A stretch of 64,000 nucleotides of DNA from Parasedimentitalea denitrificans (GCF_011813015.1 NZ_QHLQ01000002.1:124001-188000); one strand, 5' to 3'. Shown: positions 1 through 9,550, counted from the stretch's first letter. Notes: a model not told the origin generated them from the letters alone. Numbers and translations: made by a program.

Positions 1-21
1 AGCTGCAAAATATCTGCAGCT
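1..21 (-). terminator. Inverted repeat just past the SPOR gene
   Basis: Arms AGCTGCA (1-7) and TGCAGCT (15-21) enclose a 7-base loop. It lies directly downstream of the leftward SPOR gene, where a terminator would be expected. Any T-tract would fall outside the window, so this is tentative. Confidence 0.3.
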
Positions 22-24
22 GAT

Positions 25-1320
25 TTATTTGCTAAGACGTGCGCCCGAATACCCTGCAGAGCGGACATTGCGTAATGCTGCCTCGGCAGCAGCTTGGTTG
101 TTGTATGGTCCGGCCAGAACAACTTTGTATTCCTGACCTTTGCGATTGACTGTCCCAAGTCGCACCGACAAGCCGCTCTTTGCCAATCCCTGAGCAGCAG
201 CGCGTGCCGCTGCTGGATCAGAGAAGGTTGCAGCACGCACATAGCGTGGTGGAACAGGAGCAGAGCGGGTAGACAGATGAAGCACCAAGTTATCGGGAGC
301 TTCGGCCTGACTGCGCGCGGTACTTGCCGGCAGGGAAACAACCGGGCGATCCAGCGGCAGTGCGACGAGTTTGCGTGGTACGGTACGGGTCCAGATCAGG
401 TCGCTTTGCGCATCACCTTCGGCTGTGCGGGTTGCACGCATGGTATTCAGACGGTCATCGTCGCGGTTTGCCAAAACATACCCCGGAGGAACCTGAACTG
501 ACCCACTGATGATCGCTGGCTTCAAGCGGCGTTCGGCACGATGAAGGTTTAGCCGGTCGTCCTGCCAAACAGGGCGATAACCACTGGGTGCGGTCAAGTC
601 CTGACTGTGGCGGCGGGCCTGATACACATGGGTGGGCACCACACGGGTGTTCGGGGTCAAACGCAAGGATGACTGCGGCGAGATCCCGGAACCATTGCCG
701 TAAGTCACCGGCGAAGCGGATTGCGGGCCACAGCGGGCTCCCGGATTGGTGTATTGCTGGCTGATTGCAGAAATATTGGCACATTCACTTGGCACCGGAA
801 CTGGGGCCCGGGCTGTAGGGGCCGCCGCGACGGGCTTTGGCGCAGGTTTGACGACGCGGACTGGAACTGGTGCCGGGGTTGTACTGACCCGGGGTGTCGC
901 AGCGGATCGCTGTGGTTTGGTAGGTGCCGGAGTGGTCGGTGCAGAGGTGGTCGCCACCGCTGTCGCGGGCCGCGCTTGCGCCGGAGCTGGGGATGATGGC
1001 TGTTGGTCAGGTGTCAGAGTAATCATTACTGGAGCAGGACCACCCTGAGACGGGCGGCTGGTTGCCCCCGCAACCGATGTCGGCTGCTGGCCACACAATT
1101 GCTTGCGCGAGCGACTGACCCGTGGAACCCAATTCACATTACCGTCGATGCCCGCCCGAATGAACACACAGCCCTTGCTGTCGACATATTGTTTTCCCCG
1201 GTACGAAGACGGAGGAAACTCAGCAGGAACCCCTGCTCCAGCCTGAGATTGGGCCTGCGCTGCGGGTAGAACAAATGAACCTGCCGCAATGGTCAGTGCA
1301 ATAACTCTAGTGATGATCAT
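25..1320 (-). CDS. SPOR domain-containing secreted protein
   Basis: Exported protein of about 431 residues with a C-terminal SPOR domain; SPOR domains bind denuded peptidoglycan glycans at division sites. The ATG at 1320 is chosen because it opens a clean signal peptide (basic start, hydrophobic stretch, cleavage near PAAQA/Q at residue 23); a longer frame to 1392 would bury this signal. Residues about 85-185 are a low-complexity Pro/Ala/Thr linker, probably spanning the periplasm. The last 75 or so residues carry the SPOR pattern, with YVRAATF, repeated Ala-rich helices and YKVVLAGPY. The middle has two related segments with YRPVWQDDRLNLHRA and YVLANRDDDRLNTMRA, a short internal repeat. It follows upp by 137 bp. 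The exact division role is inferred. Confidence 0.8.
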   Translation of the reverse strand: MIITRVIALTIAAGSFVLPAAQAQSQAGAGVPAEFPPSSYRGKQYVDSKGCVFIRAGIDGNVNWVPRVSRSRKQLCGQQPTSVAGATSRPSQGGPAPVMITLTPDQQPSSPAPAQARPATAVATTSAPTTPAPTKPQRSAATPRVSTTPAPVPVRVVKPAPKPVAAAPTARAPVPVPSECANISAISQQYTNPGARCGPQSASPVTYGNGSGISPQSSLRLTPNTRVVPTHVYQARRHSQDLTAPSGYRPVWQDDRLNLHRAERRLKPAIISGSVQVPPGYVLANRDDDRLNTMRATRTAEGDAQSDLIWTRTVPRKLVALPLDRPVVSLPASTARSQAEAPDNLVLHLSTRSAPVPPRYVRAATFSDPAAARAAAQGLAKSGLSVRLGTVNRKGQEYKVVLAGPYNNQAAAEAALRNVRSAGYSGARLSK

Positions 1321-1457
1321 AGCCGTGCCCCACAAAATATGGGTCAAAGATGCCCGAAAACTGATTCGGTGGCAAGCACGGTTTGTGGACAATAATAAGG
1401 CAATCCCGCAAATAGTTGCGAAATCGCCCCATAATTTTTTCGCGAAGCTGTCAGTTT

Positions 1458-2090
1458 CTATTTGGTGCCGAACATACGGTCACCCGCATCACCAAGACCG
1501 GGCATGATATAGCCCTTTTCGTTCAACTCACGATCCAGCGAAGCCGTGACAATCGGCACGTCTGGATGTGCCTCTTTCATGCGTGCAACACCTTCTGGTG
1601 CCGCCAACAAGCAAAGAAAACGAATATTAGTAGCCCCTGCCTCTTTCAGAAGATCGATAGCTGCAACCGAGCTATTGCCGGTGGCCAACATAGGATCAAC
1701 AGCAATCACCAAACGATCATTGAGACCTTTGGGAGCTTTGAAATAGTACTGCACGGGCTGCAGTGTTTCTTCGTCCCGGTACAGCCCAACAAAGCCAACC
1801 CGCGCAGAGGGGACCAGCTCTAACACGCCGTCCAGCATGCCATTGCCAGCCCGCAGGATCGACACCAGAGCCAGCTTTTTACCCGCCAGAATTGGTGACT
1901 CCATACTCTGCATCGGAGTTTCGATGTTTTTCGTGGTCAACGGCATATCACGAGTGATTTCGTAAGCCAGCAATTGCGTGATCTCGTGCAGCAACTGACG
2001 GAAACCGGCAGTAGAGGTGCCCTTGTCCCGCATCAGGGTCAGCTTGTGTTGCACCAGTGGGTGGTCAACGACAGTCAGATGTTCGCTCAT
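1458..2090 (-). CDS. upp: Uracil phosphoribosyltransferase
   Basis: Converts uracil and PRPP to UMP, the last step of pyrimidine-base salvage. The 210-residue length is normal for the family. Visible features are [39 protein letters not shown] (the PRPP-binding loop) and the C-terminal [14 protein letters not shown] uracil-binding segment. The start codon directly abuts the add stop codon, so it is the last gene of the salvage operon and probably translationally coupled. It recycles the uracil released by thymidine/uridine phosphorolysis by the DeoA encoded upstream. Confidence 0.96.
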   Translation of the reverse strand: MSEHLTVVDHPLVQHKLTLMRDKGTSTAGFRQLLHEITQLLAYEITRDMPLTTKNIETPMQSMESPILAGKKLALVSILRAGNGMLDGVLELVPSARVGFVGLYRDEETLQPVQYYFKAPKGLNDRLVIAVDPMLATGNSSVAAIDLLKEAGATNIRFLCLLAAPEGVARMKEAHPDVPIVTASLDRELNEKGYIMPGLGDAGDRMFGTK

Positions 2091-3074
2091 TTAGCTCTCC
2101 AGTCTTTTCTGCACCCGTTCACGGGTGGCATCATCACAAAAGGCGGCTGCAAGAGCCGTCGCGTTTAAGGCCGCAAAATCGTCAGCATCCCAGCCGAAGG
2201 CTTTGCTGAGCATTTCATATTCGCGGCGCATCGTTGTGTGGAAGAATGGCGGATCGTCGGTGGATACCGTAACGGCCACACCCGCGTCGCGCAGACGCGC
2301 AATTGGGTGTGCAGAAAAGTTGGGGTATAGACCAAGAACAACGTTCGATCCGGGGCAAACCTCAAGAACCGTGCCACGGTCAACCAGCTCGTGTACCAGA
2401 TCCGCGTCTTCGATGGCGCGTACACCGTGGCCAATACGTTCAACACCTAGATTTCGTACCGCGTCCCGCACGCTTTCGGGGCCACCAAATTCGCCGGCAT
2501 GTGTGGTCAGGCGCAATCCAGCCTCACGCGCGCAATCAAAGCTCCAGGCGAAGTCGCCCTGACTAAACATGCCTTCATTGCCGCCCATACCAAAACCGAC
2601 AACCCAATCACCGGCCGTATCAGCCGCACATTGCGCTGCCTTCTTGGCAGTTTCAGCGCCAAAGTGGCGGACGCAGGTTACAACACCACGCAGGGTGATA
2701 CCAAATTTGGCTTCGGCCTCGCCCGCTGCGTCCTGGATAGCAGCCAGGTAGTCTTTCCAAGCATGCAAATCGCCACCGCCGCAGAAATCCGGACTAATAA
2801 AGCTTTCCGTGTAAACCACTCCGTTTGCTGCGCTTTCTTCAAGGATAGCCAGCGTCAGACGACGGAATTCTTCTGGGCCGGTCAGGACTTCGCTTGCCGC
2901 TTCGTAGACTGAAAGGAAGTGAGTGAAATCACGGAAATCATAACTGCCATCAGCGCGGAAGATGCCACTGAGGTCCATTTTCTTTTCATGCGCCAACTGA
3001 CGGATAAACGCCGGAGGTGCGGCCCCTTCGTGGTGCAGGTGCAATTCGATTTTTGGCAGATCGGCAACAGTCAT
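2091..3074 (-). CDS. add: Adenosine deaminase
   Basis: Deaminates adenosine and deoxyadenosine to inosine and deoxyinosine. The 327-residue metallo-dependent hydrolase shows the zinc ligands HLHHEG (residues about 12-17), the TTHAGE motif with metal-binding His, the catalytic ERIGHGVRAIED region and VSTDDPPFF with the metal-ligand Asp. Its ATG overlaps the deoB stop by 4 nt (ATGA) and its stop abuts upp, so it sits inside a coupled nucleoside-salvage operon. An adenine-deaminase subtype is possible from sequence alone, but the operon favours nucleoside substrates. Confidence 0.92.
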   Translation of the reverse strand: MTVADLPKIELHLHHEGAAPPAFIRQLAHEKKMDLSGIFRADGSYDFRDFTHFLSVYEAASEVLTGPEEFRRLTLAILEESAANGVVYTESFISPDFCGGGDLHAWKDYLAAIQDAAGEAEAKFGITLRGVVTCVRHFGAETAKKAAQCAADTAGDWVVGFGMGGNEGMFSQGDFAWSFDCAREAGLRLTTHAGEFGGPESVRDAVRNLGVERIGHGVRAIEDADLVHELVDRGTVLEVCPGSNVVLGLYPNFSAHPIARLRDAGVAVTVSTDDPPFFHTTMRREYEMLSKAFGWDADDFAALNATALAAAFCDDATRERVQKRLES

Positions 3075-4282
3075 AAGAAACTCCTTCCGGGGCCTTCTGA
3101 CACAACACCAAGATGATCCGCAATGGTAGCAGCAACATCAACGTAGCCCACTGCACCAATTGGGCCTGCCCCCAGACCAGCAATCAGAACCGGCACCTGT
3201 TCGCGAGTGTGATCTGTGCCTGGCCAGCTGGGGTCATTGCCGTGATCGGCCGTCAGTAGCAACATATCGCCCGGCCGTAGCATTTCAATTATTTTGCCGA
3301 TCTCAACATCGAACCATTCCAATGCCCGCGCATAGCCCGAGATGTCACGGCGATGGCCATATAGACTATCAAATTCCACAAAGTTGGCGAAGGTCAAACT
3401 GCCATCTTCAGCAATCTGCACCCGATCAGACAGGTGTTCCATCAGCGTCGAGTCCGCGCCCTTTTGCAGCGTATCAATGCCCTGCATGGTGAAGATGTCG
3501 CCAATTTTGCCAATCGCATGTACCGTACCACCGGCGTTTTGAATCCAATTGGTCAGTACCGGCGCTGGTGGCGTAATTGCAAAGTCACGTCGGTTGGTGG
3601 TTCGGGTGAATCCATCTTGAGCGTTGCCAACAAACGGCCGCGCAATGACCCTGCCCACCTTCATGTCATGCAAATGCGGCGCGATGGTTCGGCATAGCTC
3701 CAGCAGTCGATCCAGACCAAATGTCTCTTCATGGGCGGCGATCTGCATAACTGAATCCGCCGATGTATAGACAATCGGTTTGCCGGTTATCATGTGTTCT
3801 TCGCCAAGGCGTTCGATAATGGCAGTGCCCGGCGCGTGGCAATCGCCTAGGATATTATCCACGCCTGCAGCGTCAGCCACATAGCGGCTAAGATCCGACG
3901 GAAAGGACGGTGTGGTGTCAGGGAAGAAGCACCAATCCCATGGCACCGGTAGACCTGCCAACTCCCAATGCCCAGACGGGGTATCTTTGCCTTTGCTCAC
4001 CTCAGCAGCACAGCCCCAGCGCCCTTGTGGCTCGGTTTCAAATCCGGGAACAGGAATGGACGAAGCCAATCGAAGAGCCGCCCCAAGCCCCAACTGTTCG
4101 AGGTTTGGTAGTTGAAGCGGTCCACTTCGCCCTTCCTCGGCCCTGCCCTCGGCACAGGCCTGGGCGATATGCGCGACCGTATTGGCACCAAGATCCGGCA
4201 AGTCTCCATTGTAGAAGCTGCTGGCATCTGGCGCGCCACCGATACCCACTGAATCCATCACCACTAAAAAGGCACGCGGCAT
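3071..4282 (-). CDS. deoB: Phosphopentomutase
   Basis: Interconverts (deoxy)ribose-1-phosphate and 5-phosphate, feeding sugar from nucleoside phosphorolysis into central metabolism. The 403-residue alkaline-phosphatase-superfamily protein has the N-terminal metal motif VVMDSVGIGGAPDA, the central TPSGHWELAG region and C-terminal metal ligands in LLLTADHGNDP and GTDHTREQVPVL. The ATG at 4282 is preferred to an upstream TTG at 4285; it overlaps the deoA stop by one base (TGATG), implying coupled translation. No deoC aldolase is present in the window. Confidence 0.95.
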   Translation of the reverse strand: MPRAFLVVMDSVGIGGAPDASSFYNGDLPDLGANTVAHIAQACAEGRAEEGRSGPLQLPNLEQLGLGAALRLASSIPVPGFETEPQGRWGCAAEVSKGKDTPSGHWELAGLPVPWDWCFFPDTTPSFPSDLSRYVADAAGVDNILGDCHAPGTAIIERLGEEHMITGKPIVYTSADSVMQIAAHEETFGLDRLLELCRTIAPHLHDMKVGRVIARPFVGNAQDGFTRTTNRRDFAITPPAPVLTNWIQNAGGTVHAIGKIGDIFTMQGIDTLQKGADSTLMEHLSDRVQIAEDGSLTFANFVEFDSLYGHRRDISGYARALEWFDVEIGKIIEMLRPGDMLLLTADHGNDPSWPGTDHTREQVPVLIAGLGAGPIGAVGYVDVAATIADHLGVVSEGPGRSFL

Positions 4283-5586
4283 CAAGAGATCCTTTCGTGA
4301 ATAAGATCAGGCAGCTCAACCGCCTGTGGCGTAATCGTGATCGCCGCATACACGGTAGCTTCGGCACTGCGCGCCGCCTCTTCGCGCGTGGCGTGGACAA
4401 CAGCCAATGGGGTTCCCTTTTCCACTTTTTGCCCAAGGCACACCAATCCGGCCAGGCCAACCGAAGGGTTAATTTGGTCACTTTCAACCATACGCCCGCC
4501 GCCTAAACGTACAACGGCAAGGCCTAGTGCCTCACCATCGATGGCGGTGACATAGCCCGCTTGTTTTGCGGTGATCTCTTGGATCACAGTCGCCTCGGGC
4601 AAGAAACGCTGCCAGTTGTCAACAAACCCAAGGGGGCCGCCAACAGCGGCGATCATTCGACCAAACCGGTCAGCGACCTGACCACCGGACAAGGCCGTAG
4701 TAATACGATCAGCTCCGTCCTGTTCGCTGGTGGCTAGATCTGCATCCGCCAACAGAATGCCGCCCAATACAGCTGTGATTTCGGACAGAGGCCCACTCGC
4801 CGTTCCGGTCAACACTTTCATGACCTCAGCCACCTCTAGAGCATTACCCAAAGCAGGAGCCAAAGGTTGGTTCATATCGGTGATTACGGCAGAGGTTTTA
4901 CACCCCGCCGCATTTGCGGTCTGGCTAAGAGAGCTGGCCAGCGTGCGGGCTTCGTCGATGGTTTTCATAAACGCGCCAGAGCCGACTTTGACGTCCAACA
5001 CCAAGCCATCCGGGCTGGCGGCCAGTTTTTTGGACAGGATCGACGCAGTGATCAGGTCAAGACTCTCGACTGTCGAGGTCACGTCACGGATCGCATAAAG
5101 GCGTTTGTCGGCAGGCGCGATTTGAGCGGTGGCGCTAACAATAGCACACCCAGCCTCGCGCATGATCTGCACCAGACGATCTTGCGGCACCTGGGTCGTT
5201 ACACCCGGGATGGCCTCCATCTTGTCCAGCGTCCCGCCGGTGTGGCCCAACCCCCGCCCCGAAATCATCGGAACATAGGCGCCACATTCGGCCAACGCAG
5301 GCGCCAGAAGCAGTGATACGCAATCACCCACGCCGCCGGTTGAATGTTTGTCCAGAACAGGCCCGTCTAGATCCCAGTTCAGCACTTCACCCGTGTCGCG
5401 CATGGCGAGTGTCAGGGCGCGCCGCCCTTCTGCTTCTAATCCGCGCAGGCAAACAGCCATGGCAAAGGCGCCAGCCTGCGCATCACTGACGGTGTCATCT
5501 GCCAACCCTTGGGCAAACCACCGCAGCTGATCCTCGCTTGGGGTGTCACCTCGACGCAGAGCGGCAATAATAGCGCGAGCGTCCAT
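4282..5586 (-). CDS. deoA: Thymidine phosphorylase
   Basis: Phosphorolyses thymidine (and probably uridine/deoxyuridine) to base and sugar-1-phosphate. The family signature SGRGLGHTGGTLDKMEAIPG, the phosphate-binding KHSTGGVGD motif and VDVKVGSGAFMK-type loop (here LDVKVGSGAFMK) are all present. Length from the ATG at 5586 is 434 residues, normal for DeoA. A longer frame reaching 5667 runs into cdd and lacks homologous character. The ribosome-binding GGAG lies in the last codons of cdd, whose stop is 4 bp upstream. Whether it is strictly thymidine-specific cannot be read from sequence. Confidence 0.94.
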   Translation of the reverse strand: MDARAIIAALRRGDTPSEDQLRWFAQGLADDTVSDAQAGAFAMAVCLRGLEAEGRRALTLAMRDTGEVLNWDLDGPVLDKHSTGGVGDCVSLLLAPALAECGAYVPMISGRGLGHTGGTLDKMEAIPGVTTQVPQDRLVQIMREAGCAIVSATAQIAPADKRLYAIRDVTSTVESLDLITASILSKKLAASPDGLVLDVKVGSGAFMKTIDEARTLASSLSQTANAAGCKTSAVITDMNQPLAPALGNALEVAEVMKVLTGTASGPLSEITAVLGGILLADADLATSEQDGADRITTALSGGQVADRFGRMIAAVGGPLGFVDNWQRFLPEATVIQEITAKQAGYVTAIDGEALGLAVVRLGGGRMVESDQINPSVGLAGLVCLGQKVEKGTPLAVVHATREEAARSAEATVYAAITITPQAVELPDLIHERIS

Positions 5587-5590
5587 CGGC

Positions 5591-5983
5591 TTAGCTCCGA
5601 TCCATATGGCTGGCGTCAAACTTGCCCGGCAGCAAATCGCCAATCGTGGTGGTTTGCTCATCGCCATCAGTTGTAGCCAGCGTCACAGCCACATCGCTTG
5701 CGCCAAATTCCGCCAATTTCTGGCGGCAGCCACCACAGGGAGGGATTGGCGCGGGACAATCAGCAATTACGAAAACCTCGGTCAGCTGAGTTTCACCCGC
5801 AGCAACCATCGCAGCAATCGCTCCTGCCTCGGCACAGGTGCCTTCGGGATAGGCAACGTTTTCGACATTGCATCCCGCGTAGATCTGCCCCGAGGCCGCA
5901 CGGATCGCGGCCCCCACCTTAAAGTTGGAATACGGAGCATGGGCATTCAAGCGAACAGCGGTGGCTGCGTTTTTTAGGGTCAT
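5591..5983 (-). CDS. cdd: Cytidine deaminase
   Basis: Zinc enzyme converting cytidine and deoxycytidine to uridine and deoxyuridine, giving DeoA its substrate. The 130-residue homotetramer-type protein shows NAHAPYSNFKVGAAI, the catalytic CAEAGAIAAM motif (Cys-Ala-Glu) and PCGGCRQKLAEF with the other two zinc cysteines. Its start overlaps the upstream cupin-gene stop by 4 nt, and deoA follows 4 bp downstream. Confidence 0.95.
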   Translation of the reverse strand: MTLKNAATAVRLNAHAPYSNFKVGAAIRAASGQIYAGCNVENVAYPEGTCAEAGAIAAMVAAGETQLTEVFVIADCPAPIPPCGGCRQKLAEFGASDVAVTLATTDGDEQTTTIGDLLPGKFDASHMDRS

Positions 5984-7071
5984 GTGGTCTCCAAAGTCGT
6001 GGTGAAGGTACCCGGCAGGCTAACCTCCAGTAATTCCAGATCATCTGATGCATCCGATAGTCGGGTCATCATCCCCGGCGGAATGACAAAAGCATCGCCC
6101 GGTTCCAGACTATACGGCTCACGTCCCTCGCCATGCAAGATCACTTGGCCTGACATTACAAAGGTAAACAGGATATCGGTATCATGGCTGGCAAAAGGAC
6201 TGTCACCCTGCCCCTTGCGGACCACCTGAACCCCAGCAACGCCCTTGGTATTGGCACCAATCGTCGTGTCGCGGCAAATGAACCCCGGCAGACGGAAATC
6301 CTGCCATTCAGCCCCCTCTGCCTGATTATAGACAAACCGCTGCCCCTGCCACTCGCGGTCAGGACGCAAGTCTGGTGTCGGAAGGGTCATGTCGTGGTCA
6401 ATCTCGGTCACATGCTCAGCCGGCACGCCGATTTCGATCACCTGCACATTGTCACTGGCTTCTAGCACGCGATGGCGGATCTCGGGCGGCTGGATGAAAC
6501 AATCACCAGCAGTCAGACGCATCTTGGGGCCCTGATCTTCATAGACCACATCGACCCAGCCATGAATGCAAAAAATCAGCTGAAAACCGACGCGGTGAAA
6601 ATGCACCATATCCGGCACCGGCCCGCCATCAGGGATACGAATATGGCTGGCGATGATTGATCCACCCAGCCGTGACGGCACCAGATCACGATAGTGCATA
6701 CCAGCACGACCAATGATCCACGGCGCCTGATCCTTTAGCCTACGCACCACAAAAGAATGCACCGTTTCGGGCATCACAAGCGGTGGATAACGCTCTTCGA
6801 TTTCGATCTTGGTTCCGTTCGGTGCCGTTAAACTGCGCTGTCCATCAGCAAATGTGTCAGGATCATCGGTCAAAATGCGCAGAGTTCCAGGAGCTTCGAG
6901 AGCTCCTTTTTCTATACGCAGACGTAATCCGTGCCCTGAGAACACCGCAACGCTGGGATCATCCGCCGGATAAATTGAATCCATCCGCATCCCCAAAACC
7001 TTGGTGTAAAAGGGAATATCCTTGCGCAGCTCTTCTGTCGGCAAACGCATTTCCGCAATTGTTTCGCTCAT
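5980..7071 (-). CDS. VOC-like plus double-cupin protein leading the nucleoside operon
   Basis: A 363-residue protein, first gene of the salvage operon. Residues 1-115 resemble a glyoxalase/VOC half (LRKDIPFYTKVLGMRMDSIY then VAVFSGHGLRLRIEKG). Residues about 140-220 form one cupin (MVHFHRVGFQLIFCIHG, then AGDCFIQPPEIRHRV). Residues about 270-350 form a second, with LFTFVMSGQVILHGEG and EPGDAFVIPPGM. Only the first cupin retains obvious His metal ligands. I do not recognise a characterised enzyme. Overlap with cdd by 4 nt ties it to nucleoside catabolism, so a role in base or sugar turnover, or in binding a pathway metabolite, is possible but unproven. Confidence 0.7.
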   Translation of the reverse strand: MSETIAEMRLPTEELRKDIPFYTKVLGMRMDSIYPADDPSVAVFSGHGLRLRIEKGALEAPGTLRILTDDPDTFADGQRSLTAPNGTKIEIEERYPPLVMPETVHSFVVRRLKDQAPWIIGRAGMHYRDLVPSRLGGSIIASHIRIPDGGPVPDMVHFHRVGFQLIFCIHGWVDVVYEDQGPKMRLTAGDCFIQPPEIRHRVLEASDNVQVIEIGVPAEHVTEIDHDMTLPTPDLRPDREWQGQRFVYNQAEGAEWQDFRLPGFICRDTTIGANTKGVAGVQVVRKGQGDSPFASHDTDILFTFVMSGQVILHGEGREPYSLEPGDAFVIPPGMMTRLSDASDDLELLEVSLPGTFTTTLETT

Positions 7072-7187
7072 CTTTCACCCCTAAATATTTCAAGCCTAAA
7101 GCAATTATTGGAGATACTGCAAAGATCAGGTTTTAAATTCAAGAAGTCATACCAGTTTATGCTATGTAAATCCCCTATTTCCCCGAC

Positions 7188-7213
7188 GTTAAAACTAGTT
7201 TAACACTAAACTA
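7188..7213. promoter_or_regulatory. Overlapping inverted repeats upstream of maeB
   Basis: Two overlapping symmetric sites lie in the 162-bp divergent region between the cupin gene and maeB. GTTAAA/TTTAAC is separated by 5 bp (7188-7204), and TAGTTTA/TAAACTA by 4 bp (7196-7213). They end 20 bp before the maeB ATG, where a repressor would block transcription. The regulator is not identifiable here. Confidence 0.45.
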
Positions 7214-7233
7214 CATACTTTTTGGAGCGTCCC

Positions 7234-9507
7234 ATGTCCGATACTCAGAACCTCCGCCAAGCTGCGTTGCACTACCATGAGTTCCCGCAGCCCGGTAAGC
7301 TGGAAATCCGTGCAACCAAGCCGATGGCCAATGGTCGTGACCTGGCCCGCGCCTATTCTCCTGGCGTTGCCGAAGCCTGCATAGAGATCAAAGCGGATCC
7401 AGCCAATTCCGCTCGTTACACCTCTCGCGGGAACCTGGTTGGCGTTGTCTCAAACGGTACTGCGGTTTTGGGACTGGGTAACATTGGTGCACTGGCGTCC
7501 AAACCGGTGATGGAAGGCAAGGCTGTTCTGTTCAAGAACTTTGCCGGCATCGACTGCTTTGACGTTGAAGTCGACGAAATGGATCCAGAAAAACTAGCCG
7601 AAATCGTCTGCTCTCTTGAGCCCACTTTTGGCGCCATCAACCTTGAAGACATCAAGGCACCTGATTGTTTTATCGTCGAAAAAATCTGCCGCGAACGGAT
7701 GAACATTCCTGTTTTCCATGATGATCAACACGGCACAGCCATTGTTGTTGGTGCGGCCGCCAAAAACGCCCTGCACGTTGCCGGGAAAAAGTTTGAGGAT
7801 ATCAAGATTGTTTCGACCGGTGGTGGCGCTGCCGGAATTGCCTGTCTGAACATGCTGTTGAAGCTGGGTGTGAAACGCGAGAACATCTGGCTCTGTGATA
7901 TTCACGGATTGGTCTATGAAGGCCGCACTGAGGATATGAACCCGCATAAGGCTGCGTTTGCGCAGGCCTCGGACAAGCGCGCGCTGGATGATGTAATCGA
8001 CGATGCCGACCTGTTCCTCGGCCTGTCGGGTCCCAATGTCCTAAAACCGGAAATGGTCGCAAAAATGAGCGAGCAACCCATTGTTTTTGCGCTGGCCAAT
8101 CCAACGCCGGAAATCATGCCCGAAGAGGCCCGCAAGGTAAAACCAGACGCAATTATCGCAACAGGGCGCAGCGATTTCCCCAATCAGGTCAACAACGTAT
8201 TGTGCTTTCCGTTTATTTTTCGCGGCGCGCTGGATGTTGGCGCGACTGAGATCAACGATGCCATGCAGATCGCATGTGTTGAGGGCATCGCCGAACTGGC
8301 CCGTGCCACCACTTCAGCCGAGGCCGCTGCCGCCTATAAGGGCGAACAGCTAACCTTTGGCGCCGATTACCTGATCCCCAAACCGTTTGATCCGCGACTT
8401 GTTGCTGTGGTGTCTTCGGCTGTGGCCAAGGCGGCAATGGAAACCGGTGTGGCGACCCGTCAGATCGACGACATGGCGGCCTACAAGCAAAAGCTCAATC
8501 AGACGGTGTTCAAGTCTGCGCTGCTTATGAAGCCCGTGTTTGAGTCGGCACGTGTTGCCTCGCGCCGGATTGTATTTGCTGAAGGCGAAGATGAACGGGT
8601 GCTGCGCGCGGCTCAGGCGATACTGGAAGAAACAACCGAGACCCCGATCCTGATAGGTCGCCCAGAGGTTATCGATGCACGCTGTGAAAAGCTGGGGCTG
8701 GACATCCGTCCGGGAACCGACTTTCAGATCGTCAATCCAGAGAATGATCCGCGGTACTACGACTACTGGAATAGCTACCACCGCCTGCTGCAACGCGAAG
8801 GGGTCACGCCGGATATTGCCAAAGCTGTCATGCGGACCAACACAACCGCAATTGGCGGCATCATGGTGCATCGCGGCGAGGCCGACAGTCTGATTTGTGG
8901 CACGTTTGGCGAGTATCGCTGGCACCTGAACTATGTGAACCAGATGCTGGGCGGCAATAGCTACGAGCCCCATGGTGCGCTGTCGCTGATGATCCTTGAG
9001 GACGGTCCGCTGTTCATTGCCGACACCCATGTTCATGTAACGCCAACACCTGAACAGATTGCCCAATCAGTAATTGGGGCTGCCCGCCACGTGCGTCGCT
9101 TTGGTCTAGAACCCAAAATCGCCCTATGCTCGCAATCGCAGTTCGGTAATTCCAATTGCGATACTGGCTCGCGGTTGCGGGCTGCGATTGAAATACTGGA
9201 CGATAAGCAGCGTGATTTCATCTACGAGGGTGAAATGAACATCGACACCGCGCTGGACGCTGATCTGCGCACACGGATCTTCCCTAACTCGCGCATGCAA
9301 GGCGCGGCCAATGTGCTGATTTTTGCCCACGCGGATGCGGCAAGCGGCGTGCGTAACATCTTGAAAATGCGTGCTGACGGGCTGGAAGTTGGCCCCATCC
9401 TGATGGGCATGGGCAACCGTGCACACATCGTATCGCCATCAATCACTGCGCGGGGCCTGCTGAACATGGCCGCGATTGCCGGGACGCCTGTAACGCACTA
9501 CGGCTAA
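7234..9507 (+). CDS. maeB: NADP-dependent malic enzyme with phosphotransacetylase-like domain
   Basis: Oxidatively decarboxylates malate to pyruvate with NADP, linking the TCA cycle to pyruvate and NADPH supply. The ATG at 7234 follows a GGAG ribosome-binding site; a TTG at 7222 is less likely. The 757-residue protein has an N-terminal malic-enzyme domain (KPMANGRDLARAYSPGVAE, FHDDQHGTAIV, a Rossmann GGGAAGIA, ATGRSDFPNQVNN) over residues 1-420. From about 430 on it has a phosphotransacetylase-like domain (RIVFAEGEDERVLRAAQ, NVLIFAHADAASGVRN). This MaeB architecture is standard in proteobacteria; the second domain usually senses acetyl-CoA rather than catalysing. Confidence 0.95.
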   Translation: MSDTQNLRQAALHYHEFPQPGKLEIRATKPMANGRDLARAYSPGVAEACIEIKADPANSARYTSRGNLVGVVSNGTAVLGLGNIGALASKPVMEGKAVLFKNFAGIDCFDVEVDEMDPEKLAEIVCSLEPTFGAINLEDIKAPDCFIVEKICRERMNIPVFHDDQHGTAIVVGAAAKNALHVAGKKFEDIKIVSTGGGAAGIACLNMLLKLGVKRENIWLCDIHGLVYEGRTEDMNPHKAAFAQASDKRALDDVIDDADLFLGLSGPNVLKPEMVAKMSEQPIVFALANPTPEIMPEEARKVKPDAIIATGRSDFPNQVNNVLCFPFIFRGALDVGATEINDAMQIACVEGIAELARATTSAEAAAAYKGEQLTFGADYLIPKPFDPRLVAVVSSAVAKAAMETGVATRQIDDMAAYKQKLNQTVFKSALLMKPVFESARVASRRIVFAEGEDERVLRAAQAILEETTETPILIGRPEVIDARCEKLGLDIRPGTDFQIVNPENDPRYYDYWNSYHRLLQREGVTPDIAKAVMRTNTTAIGGIMVHRGEADSLICGTFGEYRWHLNYVNQMLGGNSYEPHGALSLMILEDGPLFIADTHVHVTPTPEQIAQSVIGAARHVRRFGLEPKIALCSQSQFGNSNCDTGSRLRAAIEILDDKQRDFIYEGEMNIDTALDADLRTRIFPNSRMQGAANVLIFAHADAASGVRNILKMRADGLEVGPILMGMGNRAHIVSPSITARGLLNMAAIAGTPVTHYG

Positions 9508-9550
9508 GGATAACCCTACGCACTTATTGCTGGACACAAAATCCATCCTC

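Noticed and set aside
721..1048. Long rightward frames inside the SPOR gene
   Set aside because: Mirror of the Pro/Ala/Thr-rich linker of the real leftward gene; Gly/Arg/Trp-rich and without family character.
8350..9066. 238-codon leftward frame inside maeB
   Set aside because: Antisense of a strongly conserved enzyme domain, so an artefact of codon composition.
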